From Oscillospiraceae bacterium (GTDB lineage: Bacteria > Bacillota > Clostridia > Oscillospirales > Oscillospiraceae): DNA of 64,000 bases. Position numbers and translations under genes: made by a program. Positions 58,382-64,000 of the stretch are shown here, one piece after another. The DNA is taken from NCBI GenBank assembly GCA_030625685.1, contig DAOUQJ010000003.1, forward strand, positions 146,324 to 210,323, given 5' to 3'. The number at the start of each line of letters is the position of its first letter. The stretch's first letter is position 1. The notes below the pieces were generated by a model, which was not told the origin of the DNA, did no database searches, and worked only from the letters and a program-made list of their open reading frames with translations.

Positions 58382-58870
58382 TCAATAATTACTCTGTAAA
58401 ACTCTGTCTTTTTCTAACACTTTATTGGCTTCATCAATTCTTGCTTGGTCCAATTTGCGTGCAAGCTCTTCATCAAAGATAGCAATCATCTGCATTGCTA
58501 GTAATGCAGCATTTGCAGCCCCATCAATAGCAACAGTCGCAACTGGAATACCAGCTGGCATTTGCACAGTTGATAGTAGTGCATCCAAACCGTCAAGCGT
58601 AGATGATTTCACAGGAATTCCAATGACAGGCAAGGTTGTATTTGCAGCCAAAGCACCAGCTAAGTGCGCTGCTTTACCAGCAGCGGCAATAATAGCACCG
58701 AAACCATTTTCACGCGCCTCTGCTGAAAATTTCTTTGCTTGTTCTGGAGTTCTATGTGCTGAATAGATATGGGCTTCATAAGGAACACCAAATTCTTTTA
58801 GTTTATCCATCGCTTTTTGAACTACTGGCAAATCACTGTCACTACCCATTAAAATTGCAACTTTTTTCAT
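58382..58870 (-). CDS. purE: N5-carboxyaminoimidazole ribonucleotide mutase
   Basis: 162 residues from the ATG at 58870, placed by GGAGG seven bases upstream. It carries the AIR to CAIR step. The phosphate loop MGSDSDLPVV, SAHRTPE and AAGKAAHLAGALAANT are conserved. No purK is present in the window. It is the first gene of the purine operon, directly behind the ZTP riboswitch. Confidence 0.97.
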   Translation of the reverse strand: MKKVAILMGSDSDLPVVQKAMDKLKEFGVPYEAHIYSAHRTPEQAKKFSAEARENGFGAIIAAAGKAAHLAGALAANTTLPVIGIPVKSSTLDGLDALLSTVQMPAGIPVATVAIDGAANAALLAMQMIAIFDEELARKLDQARIDEANKVLEKDRVLQSNY

Positions 58871-58892
58871 TTTAAATCCTCCTAAATAAGCC

Positions 58893-58936
58893 AAAAAGGA
58901 CAGCTCAAACCCTTGCTAAATGGAATGAAACTGCCC
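58893..58936 (-). terminator. Candidate expression-platform terminator of the ZTP riboswitch
   Basis: On the minus strand GGGCAG, the last bases of the aptamer (58931-58936), can pair with CTGTCC (58898-58903), which runs into TTTTT (58893-58897). Forming this hairpin breaks the 3' part of the aptamer, as expected for a ligand-controlled terminator. The loop is long (27 bases). Confidence 0.6.
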
Positions 58937-59003
58937 AGACGGTCGGCCATGTATAATCGGCCATCTGCTCCCTTGTGGTAGCCCACTTCCGTCAGTCACA
59001 AAT
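58932..59003 (-). ncRNA. ZTP riboswitch (pfl RNA motif)
   Basis: On the minus strand the conserved pieces come in order: GTGACTGACGG, then a TGGG/CCA hairpin, AAGGGAGCA, a variable stem, and the 3' block GCCGACCGTCTGGGCA. These are the hallmarks of the pfl/ZTP aptamer, which binds ZMP/ZTP, the purine intermediates that build up when 10-formyl-tetrahydrofolate is low. It sits between the promoter and purE, so ligand binding should switch on the operon. The consensus is matched by eye. Confidence 0.9.
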
Positions 59004-59024
59004 GCCTTCAAATTTATCGTATAT

Positions 59025-59053
59025 AGTATACTATAATTCATTTCTAACGTCAA
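59025..59053 (-). promoter_or_regulatory. Promoter of the purine operon
   Basis: On the minus strand TTGACG (59048-59053), a 17-base spacer and TATACT (59025-59030). Transcription should begin near 59018, just before the ZTP aptamer. Confidence 0.85.
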
Positions 59054-59106
59054 TTCTACAAAACGACAGCTTTTCCCCGATTTTCTATCTTTATTTTAGT
59101 ATAAAG

Positions 59107-59137
59107 AGGCACCTTGGAATGTAAATCCAAGATGCCT
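59107..59137 (-). terminator. Terminator of the transketolase operon
   Basis: On the minus strand AGGCATCTTGGA pairs with TCCAAGGTGCCT (12 bp with one mismatch or wobble pair, 7-base loop), followed by CTTTATACT. It stands between the transketolase genes and the purine promoter. Confidence 0.75.
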
Positions 59138-59178
59138 GCTTTGTTTCTATACCGCGCATCTAACAAATTATGGATGCG

Positions 59179-60123
59179 TCATTTTTTACCAATTGCTTCT
59201 CGTGCTTTTTCCGCAATCTCTTCAGGTGACAATCCAAAAGCATGTAGCACTGATTCTGCTTTACCAGAACGACCAAATTCATCGTAAACACCATGACGAA
59301 CCACAGGAACAGGGCAGTTTTCTGAAACGTATTCCGCAACCGCTCCGCCTAGACCACCTAAAACATTATGTTCTTCAGTCGTGACAATAGCTCCTGTTTC
59401 TTTCGCACATTTCGCTAGAAGCTCACCATCAATCGGTTTAATCGTGTGCATATCAACAACTCTCGCAGAAATACCTTCTTCACTCAAAATTTCACTTGCT
59501 TTGAGCGCCATTTGAACCATAAGGCCAACTGCAACGATTGTTACATCTGCGCCATCTTTCAAAACAGCACCTTTTCCAATTTCGAATTGATAACCCTCAA
59601 CAGTATCTGTCACAGATTCGACAGCCAAACGACCAAGTCTTAGGTAAGCAGGTCCATTGTAATCAACGAGTGCCTTCACAGCTTGTGTCATTTCATTTGC
59701 GTCACAAGGACACAAAACCATCATATTAGGAATTGCACGCATAATTGCAAAGTCTTCAATACATTGGTGTGTAGCACCATCTTCGCCAACTGAAAGACCA
59801 CCATGAGAACCTACAATTTTGACATTGAGTTTTGGATAAGCCACACTATTGCGAATTTGCTCCCAAACACGTCCAGCAGAAAATATCGCAAAAGAGTTTG
59901 CAAAAGGTTTTTTACCACAAGTTGCTAAGCCAGCTGAAACACCAATCATATTCGCTTCAGCTATTCCCATGTTAAAAAATCGCTCTGGATACTCTACACC
60001 AAATTCTTTCGTCATTGTCGAACCAGAAAGGTCAGCATCTAACACAACAATTGAATCATCAGTTTCACCTAACGCGACAAGCGCTTTACCATATGCCGCA
60101 CGAGTTGCAATTTTATCAGCCAT
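59179..60123 (-). CDS. Transketolase, C-terminal subunit
   Basis: 314 residues. It corresponds to the pyrimidine-binding (PYR) and C-terminal domains of transketolase. The PYR domain shows VLDADLSGSTMTKEF and MGIAEANMIGVSAGLA, with the catalytic Glu in GIAEAN. A C-terminal domain with TTEEHNVLGGLGG follows. It overlaps the N-terminal subunit by eight bases, so both halves are made together. Split transketolases of this kind are common in anaerobes. 1-deoxyxylulose-5-phosphate synthase is the main alternative, but the sizes favour transketolase. Confidence 0.93.
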   Translation of the reverse strand: MADKIATRAAYGKALVALGETDDSIVVLDADLSGSTMTKEFGVEYPERFFNMGIAEANMIGVSAGLATCGKKPFANSFAIFSAGRVWEQIRNSVAYPKLNVKIVGSHGGLSVGEDGATHQCIEDFAIMRAIPNMMVLCPCDANEMTQAVKALVDYNGPAYLRLGRLAVESVTDTVEGYQFEIGKGAVLKDGADVTIVAVGLMVQMALKASEILSEEGISARVVDMHTIKPIDGELLAKCAKETGAIVTTEEHNVLGGLGGAVAEYVSENCPVPVVRHGVYDEFGRSGKAESVLHAFGLSPEEIAEKAREAIGKK

Positions 60124-60973
60124 TGTTCTGTCCCTCCAATGCAGTGAGTTTTGCTAAAATCTCTTCACGAGCCTGCTTGTATTGCTCTTCATTTGGTGGC
60201 TTTCCATGCCAACCTGGATTGTGTTCCATAAAGGAAACACCTTTCCCTTTTACTGTGTTTGCTAAAATCACAGTTGGTGCATTTTTATTTTCCTTAGCTT
60301 TTTCAAAAGCTGCTTCAATTTCATCATAGTTGTGCCCATCAATTTTTAGCACATGAAATCCAAACGCTTCAAACTTTTTATCAAGTGGTTCAGTTGGCAT
60401 AACATCACTAGTTTTACCGTCAATTTGCAAACCATTGACATCGACGATTGCGCACAGATTATCTAGTTTATATTTAGAAGCACTCATACATGCTTCCCAA
60501 ATTTGTCCTTCTGCAAGCTCACCATCGCCAAGTAGTGCATACACTCTATAATCTTCATTTGACATTTTCCCTGCCATTGCCATACCGACAGCAACAGAGA
60601 AGCCTTGTCCCAATGATCCAGTTGACATATCAACACCTGAAACATGGCACATTTCTGCATGACCAGACATGTGACCGTCAACGTGTCTGAAAGTTTCTAG
60701 TGCATCTTCGAGAAAGAATCCTCTTTGAGCCAATACAGGATATAATCCTGGTGTGCAATGTCCTTTCGACATAACAAAGCGATCGCGGTTATTCGCTGTT
60801 GTGTCTTCCGTGTTTAAATTTCGCATCACATTAAAATAAAGTGTTGCTAAAATGTCCATTGAGGAGTAAGAACCACCTAAATGCCCTGAAGCACAACCAA
60901 ATACCATATCTAGTCCTAGTAACCTGCCTTTGGTTGCAACAATCTCCAAATCATGTTTGTTTAATGGATTCAT
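60116..60973 (-). CDS. Transketolase, N-terminal subunit
   Basis: 285 residues from the ATG at 60973, chosen because AAAGGATGG lies upstream; the open frame extends 15 codons further. It is the TPP pyrophosphate-binding domain, with SGHLGGSYSSMDILATLYF near the start and the Mg/TPP motif GDGELAEGQIWEA...CAIVDVNG. HNPGWHGKPP lies near the end. Together with the next gene it completes the enzyme of the non-oxidative pentose phosphate pathway, which supplies ribose-5-phosphate for the PRPP used in the neighbouring purine operon. Confidence 0.94.
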   Translation of the reverse strand: MNPLNKHDLEIVATKGRLLGLDMVFGCASGHLGGSYSSMDILATLYFNVMRNLNTEDTTANNRDRFVMSKGHCTPGLYPVLAQRGFFLEDALETFRHVDGHMSGHAEMCHVSGVDMSTGSLGQGFSVAVGMAMAGKMSNEDYRVYALLGDGELAEGQIWEACMSASKYKLDNLCAIVDVNGLQIDGKTSDVMPTEPLDKKFEAFGFHVLKIDGHNYDEIEAAFEKAKENKNAPTVILANTVKGKGVSFMEHNPGWHGKPPNEEQYKQAREEILAKLTALEGQNNG

Positions 60974-61008
60974 ACAAGCCATCCTTTCTCTAGCGCATAA
61001 TTCGCTCA

Positions 61009-61037
61009 ATTGTAACATGAAAAAAACAATTGGTCAA
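61009..61037 (-). promoter_or_regulatory. Promoter of the transketolase operon
   Basis: On the minus strand TTGACC (61032-61037), a 17-base spacer and TACAAT (61009-61014), about 35 bases before the ATG. Confidence 0.7.
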
Positions 61038-61068
61038 ATTAGATTTTTTAATTTTTTTAAAAAAATGC

Positions 61069-61097
61069 TTGCATTCTGACAAAAGCTGAGTTATAAT
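61069..61097 (+). promoter_or_regulatory. Promoter of tRNA-Pro
   Basis: TTGCAT (61069-61074), a 17-base spacer and a perfect TATAAT (61092-61097), about 50 bases before the tRNA. Confidence 0.75.
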
Positions 61098-61147
61098 ACA
61101 AAAGGTTTGAGCGAGACAAACAAAAAACAAGCAAAAACCTAGTGTAA

Positions 61148-61224
61148 CGGGGCGTGGCGCAGTTTGGTAGCGCACATGGTTTGGGACCATGGGGCCGCAG
61201 GTTCGAATCCTGTCGCCCCGACCA
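61148..61224 (+). tRNA. tRNA-Pro (anticodon UGG)
   Basis: A 77-base cloverleaf with acceptor arms CGGGGCG / CGCCCCG, D-arm GGCGC...GCGC, anticodon stem CATGG / CCATG around TTTGGGA (anticodon TGG), T-loop GTTCGAATC and an encoded CCA at 61222-61224. It is a single gene with its own promoter and terminator. Confidence 0.97.
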
Positions 61225-61228
61225 CTAA

Positions 61229-61261
61229 AAAAGTCTGTAACTACAACGGTTACAGGCTTTT
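61229..61261 (+). terminator. Terminator of tRNA-Pro
   Basis: AAAAGTCTGTAAC pairs with GTTACAGGCTTTT (one G-U pair) around a 7-base loop and ends in a T run, four bases after the CCA end. Confidence 0.9.
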
Positions 61262-61264
61262 TTC

Positions 61265-61578
61265 TTTGTATATCAACGGTTTGCGAGCTTTTAGCTTTAA
61301 CAATAAGTTAAACAACATTAACACGCAGTTAAACGAAAAACACATCAATTTGCACACGACTCAATAATATCATTCATTTAATATATATTATATTATTAGT
61401 TAACATAAACTATATCTTTATACCAATAAAGGACTCAACCATCTCAGCCAAGAATAATTGAAAGTATGGAAAATGGCAGATACTAATAAATGCAAAATGG
61501 ATTTAGGCTTTGACTAGTACCATATGATGTCTATAATCCTAAAGGTTATTATGCTGGGTTTACTACTGGTGATAGTGA
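61265..61578. other. Gene-poor AT-rich DNA after tRNA-Pro
   Basis: No frame with a ribosome binding site was found here. A short plus-strand frame near 61515-61590 encodes VYNPKGYYAGFTTGDSDYT before a stop but has no start, and may be a decayed fragment or chance. No direct repeat of the tRNA 3' end that would mark an attachment site was recognised. Confidence 0.4.
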
Positions 61579-61716
61579 TTACACATAAAGAGATTCCAAA
61601 GCCAATACAGTATTTACCGGTGTTCCATTTCTCTCTAATTGATTCCCTAAGTCAGTTTGTATTTCTTTATAAGTATTCGATTCTAAGTATTTATTCGTTG
61701 TAGCATTTGCTTCCAT
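61579..61716 (-). CDS. 45-residue ORF, possibly a decayed phage terminase small subunit fragment
   Basis: A GGGGGTGG lies just upstream of the ATG at 61716. The middle of the product, YKEIQTDLGNQLERNGT, resembles the start of P27-like phage terminase small subunits, which read 'DL..QLE.NGT.G..Y.DL'. After this, the frame ends within 15 codons in unrelated sequence, instead of the usual 80-100 further residues. It may be a truncated remnant, or a small real protein. No other phage gene is nearby. Confidence 0.45.
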   Translation of the reverse strand: MEANATTNKYLESNTYKEIQTDLGNQLERNGTPVNTVLALESLYV

Positions 61717-61958
61717 ACTACCACCCCCTATCATGTGTGCGCGGAAAAATCCCTCTAGTCTTCAACCCATTCGCTAGGTCACTTCTATATTAAAAAGACA
61801 CTTACCGAGATTTCATTCTTACGTGTGGGTGTCATCAAGGACGTTGGTTCCATCCATTTCCTACTATCAACATAGTACAACAATAAGACATATACACTCC
61901 ACATTTAATGCATTTGTAAACAGTTTTCTACATCTTGCTTTCCTCCTCATTTTAGTAA
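61717..61958. other. Gene-poor DNA upstream of the 45-codon ORF
   Basis: No open frame with a start and ribosome site, no known RNA motif and no repeat was recognised. A block around 61740-61860 is less AT-rich than its surroundings and may be the remains of lost sequence. Confidence 0.35.
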
Positions 61959-61964
61959 TAACAA

Positions 61965-61988
61965 AAGCCGCCCATTACTGGACAGCTT
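61965..61988 (-). terminator. Terminator downstream of the glycosyltransferase gene
   Basis: On the minus strand AAGCTGTCC pairs with GGGCGGCTT (two G-U pairs, 6-base loop) and runs into TTGTTATT. It is about 175 bases after the glycosyltransferase stop. Confidence 0.6.
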
Positions 61989-62162
61989 AAGTAACTGTTT
62001 AATAGTATTTCAAGATTTTGGAGAGTTTTTCAAACCAACACTTATCAATAATTGTACACTTGACTGAGACATCGCCATAAAGAAACAGTAAACCATGTAA
62101 TCACTAAAAAGTATACATTACAGCAAATTCTATCTCCCTATTTTTGTAACTTCCTTATCGTA

Positions 62163-63290
62163 TTAATATCGTTCCAACCATTCGAGCTCTTTACGATCTT
62201 CTTTAGGCTGATACCAGCCTTTATCAAAGAGATGATACACCCTTTGAAAATATTCCTCATACATTTTTCCAATACGTTCCATAGAATAATTTTTCACCGC
62301 CCATTCCCTGCAAGCCTCTGGCTTGATACGATCAATATTTTTTACTGCCCAGCAAAATTCTTCAAACACCCTACAACGATAACCAGTGACTCCATGCACA
62401 ACGGTTTCAGGAAAAGCGCCCCAGTCAGTCGTAATTACTGGCGTGCCACAAAGTTGAGCTTCTACAGCCACTGATCCAAATGGCTCTAAGTAATAAGTAG
62501 GCATTAAAACAGCTTTGGCATTGCCCAGTAATTCTTCTCTTTCTTCTGGACCAACTGCAGAATGATATTTTATATGTTTTTCTGAACCCAATGAAAGATT
62601 TTCTGAAGGATTATCCAAAGAACCTTGGCCAACAATATATAGCTGATTTTCAGTAGCTTTAGCAACATCTGAAGCAACTTGAACTCCTTTTCTGCCAGTT
62701 ATTCTTCCAAAATAGAGAAGGTAATCCTGTTTGATTGGCTGAAATGAAAATTCCTTAGGATCATAGTAATTAGGAATTACCGCATCGTACCAAATGCCAT
62801 CTTCAATTTTTTGTAATCCATACATGTAATGCATCCACGCATAGGATTCAAAAACATGATAGGAAGAAAACACACCTGTATAACCAATTCCAGGTTCGAT
62901 TGTAAGAAGCTTTACTGCATCTGCAATAGGTTTGTGACAAACGCCCATGGGGCATAAAAGAATATCCCTGTCCATCTTATTTTCTAAAATCGCTTTTATT
63001 GCATTACTATTAAAATACTGATGTGCATAATCATTTGGATCGTATTTAAAAAAATTTGTTGACCTATCAAAATCACCATAAGTTTTTTTTAGAACATCTT
63101 GTGTTGAAACAGGGTAAAACTTATCACATATTACTTCAGATCCTTCTACACCATAAAAATAGACTGTATGTCCATATTCTTTTAATATTTGAGATAACTT
63201 AACTATTTTCTGAACAAACGGGCTAGAAGAGTTTTGTCTATGAGTTTCTATGTTTGCCAATCCTAATAAATGAAACCGTAACTTTGACAT
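62163..63290 (-). CDS. GT4-family glycosyltransferase
   Basis: 375 residues. It is a GT-B fold retaining glycosyltransferase. The C-terminal half has LLYFGRITGRKGVQVA, YIVGQGSLD and the donor-site block PTYYLEPFGSVAVEAQLCGTPVI. The N-terminal half begins MSKLRFHLLGLANI and contains CPMGVCHKPIADAVK. The substrate is unknown. It sits directly downstream of a collagen-like surface protein gene on the same strand, and in several spore-formers a glycosyltransferase next to a BclA-like gene glycosylates it. AGAGAGG precedes the ATG. A terminator separates the two, so it needs its own promoter. Confidence 0.87.
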   Translation of the reverse strand: MSKLRFHLLGLANIETHRQNSSSPFVQKIVKLSQILKEYGHTVYFYGVEGSEVICDKFYPVSTQDVLKKTYGDFDRSTNFFKYDPNDYAHQYFNSNAIKAILENKMDRDILLCPMGVCHKPIADAVKLLTIEPGIGYTGVFSSYHVFESYAWMHYMYGLQKIEDGIWYDAVIPNYYDPKEFSFQPIKQDYLLYFGRITGRKGVQVASDVAKATENQLYIVGQGSLDNPSENLSLGSEKHIKYHSAVGPEEREELLGNAKAVLMPTYYLEPFGSVAVEAQLCGTPVITTDWGAFPETVVHGVTGYRCRVFEEFCWAVKNIDRIKPEACREWAVKNYSMERIGKMYEEYFQRVYHLFDKGWYQPKEDRKELEWLERY

Positions 63291-63352
63291 ATAATACCTC
63301 TCTCACATATAATTCAGGTTGATTCAATTTATTACTATTTCTCAAATCTTAA

Positions 63353-63389
63353 GAAAATATGGTGTCGAAAAATGCGACACCATATTTTC
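63353..63389 (-). terminator. Hairpin terminator of the collagen-like gene
   Basis: A 15-bp perfect stem GAAAATATGGTGTCG / CGACACCATATTTTC with a 7-base loop lies 25 bases after the stop of the collagen-like gene. The T run is part of the stem. Confidence 0.8.
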
Positions 63390-63413
63390 TTGGAAAGTGG
63401 GTTTTATATTATC

Positions 63414-64000
63414 TTATGGGAGTTTCATGAAAATGATGGCTGTAGCTCCTCTTTCTAACGCATTTTGGGATGTGATTTTTACTGATAATAGACTACATTC
63501 CGTTGCAAAAAAGCTCCCAAAACCGCTAGCACAACATTTTTCAGATTCTTCTGTAACTTCAGCTGATATCTCGGTATCTTCTTCTTCACCGCATGAATTA
63601 CTTACAAAAATCGTTCCCGTTACTGGTAAAGTGCCTTCATCTCTGATATTTAGTGTAATACCAGTAATTTCCGCACCTTCCGGTATGGCGACAGTACACT
63701 CTAGGAATTTCGTATCTGATATTCCCAGACCAAGCCAGCCCCCTTGAGGAATTTGTTCCGCGGCTAAATAGAGAATTGTCTGGGAGGGTCCTGCTGGCCC
63801 TGAAGGGCCACTTGGTCCTGCTGGGCCGCTTGGTCCTGACGGTCCGCTTGGTCCTGACGGTCCGCTTGGTCCTGACGGTCCGCTTGGTCCTTCTGGGCCT
63901 GATGGGCCGCTTGGTCCTTCTGGACCTGATGGGCCGCTTGGTCCTTCTGGGCCTGATGGGCCGCTTGGTCCTTCTGGGCCTGATGGGCCGCTTGGTCCTT
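63414..64000 (-). CDS. Collagen-like (BclA-like) surface or exosporium protein, C-terminal part
   Basis: 194 residues are visible; the N-terminus lies beyond the window. The first 70 or so are uninterrupted Gly-X-Y triplets of the type GPSGPSGPE and GPSGPS. A globular C-terminal domain of about 120 residues follows (from [17 protein letters not shown] to IIFMKLP), with beta-rich sequence and five Cys residues ([24 protein letters not shown]). This layout matches BclA-type spore surface glycoproteins, where a C-terminal trimer domain nucleates the collagen helix. The plus-strand frame over the same region is a shadow, because only the minus frame extends into the folded domain. Confidence 0.88.
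   Translation of the reverse strand, partial: GPSGPSGPEGPSGPSGPEGPSGPSGPEGPSGPSGPEGPSGPSGPSGPSGPSGPSGPSGPAGPSGPSGPAGPSQTILYLAAEQIPQGGWLGLGISDTKFLECTVAIPEGAEITGITLNIRDEGTLPVTGTIFVSNSCGEEEDTEISAEVTEESEKCCASGFGSFFATECSLLSVKITSQNALERGATAIIFMKLP
63832..64000. repeat. Tandem repeats of the collagen-like region (18-bp and 27-bp units)
   Basis: Three 18-bp units start at 63832, 63850 and 63868, then 27-bp units start at 63886, 63913, 63940, 63967 and 63994, running to the window edge. They differ only at single bases, so the array is recent or is being homogenised. It is much richer in GC than the rest of the window. Repeat number should vary between strains. Confidence 0.93.

Noticed and set aside
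61164..61367. 67-residue frame over tRNA-Pro
   Set aside because: It starts inside the tRNA gene and reads through the tRNA terminator.
61717..61860. T-box or other named RNA before the 45-codon ORF
   Set aside because: A GGGGGTGG occurs, but the T-box GGGTGGnACCGCG and the specifier domain are not present.
63319..63747. 142-residue plus-strand frame ahead of the collagen repeats
   Set aside because: It is antisense to the C-terminal domain of the collagen-like protein. Only the minus frame joins a Gly-X-Y region to a folded domain with a sensible stop and terminator.
63832..64000. Regular short repeats as a possible CRISPR array
   Set aside because: Units are contiguous without unique spacers and keep an open Gly-X-Y reading frame.

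Overview
The window looks like a chromosomal segment of a low-GC, spore-forming, anaerobic member of the Clostridia (Bacillota). The reasons are the AT-rich sequence with strong GGAGG ribosome binding sites and frequent TTG/GTG starts, the sporulation genes (CotJ proteins, a BclA-like collagen protein), the rpoD-dnaG-dgt order, addB-addA, the rimP-nusA-rnpM-L7Ae-infB-rbfA cluster, PyrK/PyrD type 1B with a PyrI subunit, and a single-chain PurL. A genus cannot be fixed from the sequence alone. Most of the window is core chromosome. No insertion sequence, integrase, CRISPR array or intact prophage was seen.

Layout. 1-46: the first codons of an ABC ATPase leaving the window on the minus strand. 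0.3-4 kb: a SUV3-like helicase, a 36-residue ORF coupled to an HD protein, an unknown 55-residue protein and a secreted LysM-CAP protein. 4.2-10.9 kb (minus): rpoD, dnaG, dgt-like, yigZ, hflX and a flavin reductase. 11-18.2 kb (minus): rpmE, addA, addB. 18.4-19.5 kb (plus): a CotJA-CotJB fusion and CotJC. 19.6-20.7 kb: a cation/proton antiporter. 20.8-24.1 kb (minus): nadE, glmS, purC. 24.5-25.8 kb: glnA with a leader. 26.0-33.9 kb (plus): rimP to ribF. 34.2-38.3 kb: a lipoprotein, a thiamine salvage set (thiM, thiE, a HAD phosphatase) and thiN. 38.4-45.0 kb (minus): an unknown membrane protein and pyrC-K-D-F-E-B-I. 45.1-58.9 kb (minus): the purine operon purE-F-M-N-O-H-D-L-guaB-fhs behind a ZTP riboswitch. 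59.2-61.0 kb: a two-subunit transketolase. 61.15 kb: tRNA-Pro(UGG). 61.2-62.2 kb: gene-poor DNA with a 45-codon ORF that may be a phage remnant. 62.2-64 kb: a GT4 glycosyltransferase and the 3' part of a collagen-like surface/exosporium protein.

How the genes work together. The purine operon makes IMP and then XMP. The riboswitch senses ZTP, which rises when 10-formyl-tetrahydrofolate is short, and the last gene, fhs, makes that cofactor. Two steps are non-standard. AICAR transformylase and IMP cyclohydrolase are separate proteins, the second of the archaeal PurO type. PurF has lost the residues needed to use glutamine. The pyrimidine operon lies directly downstream but has its own promoter and a leader hairpin. 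The thiamine genes make TMP and also need free thiamine for ThiN, which leaves a phosphatase gap that the co-transcribed HAD protein could fill.

The most unusual signals are the degenerate PurF glutaminase domain, the PurO/AICAR transformylase split, the CotJA-CotJB fusion, the structured leaders of pyrC, rimP and glnA, and the collagen-like gene next to a glycosyltransferase.
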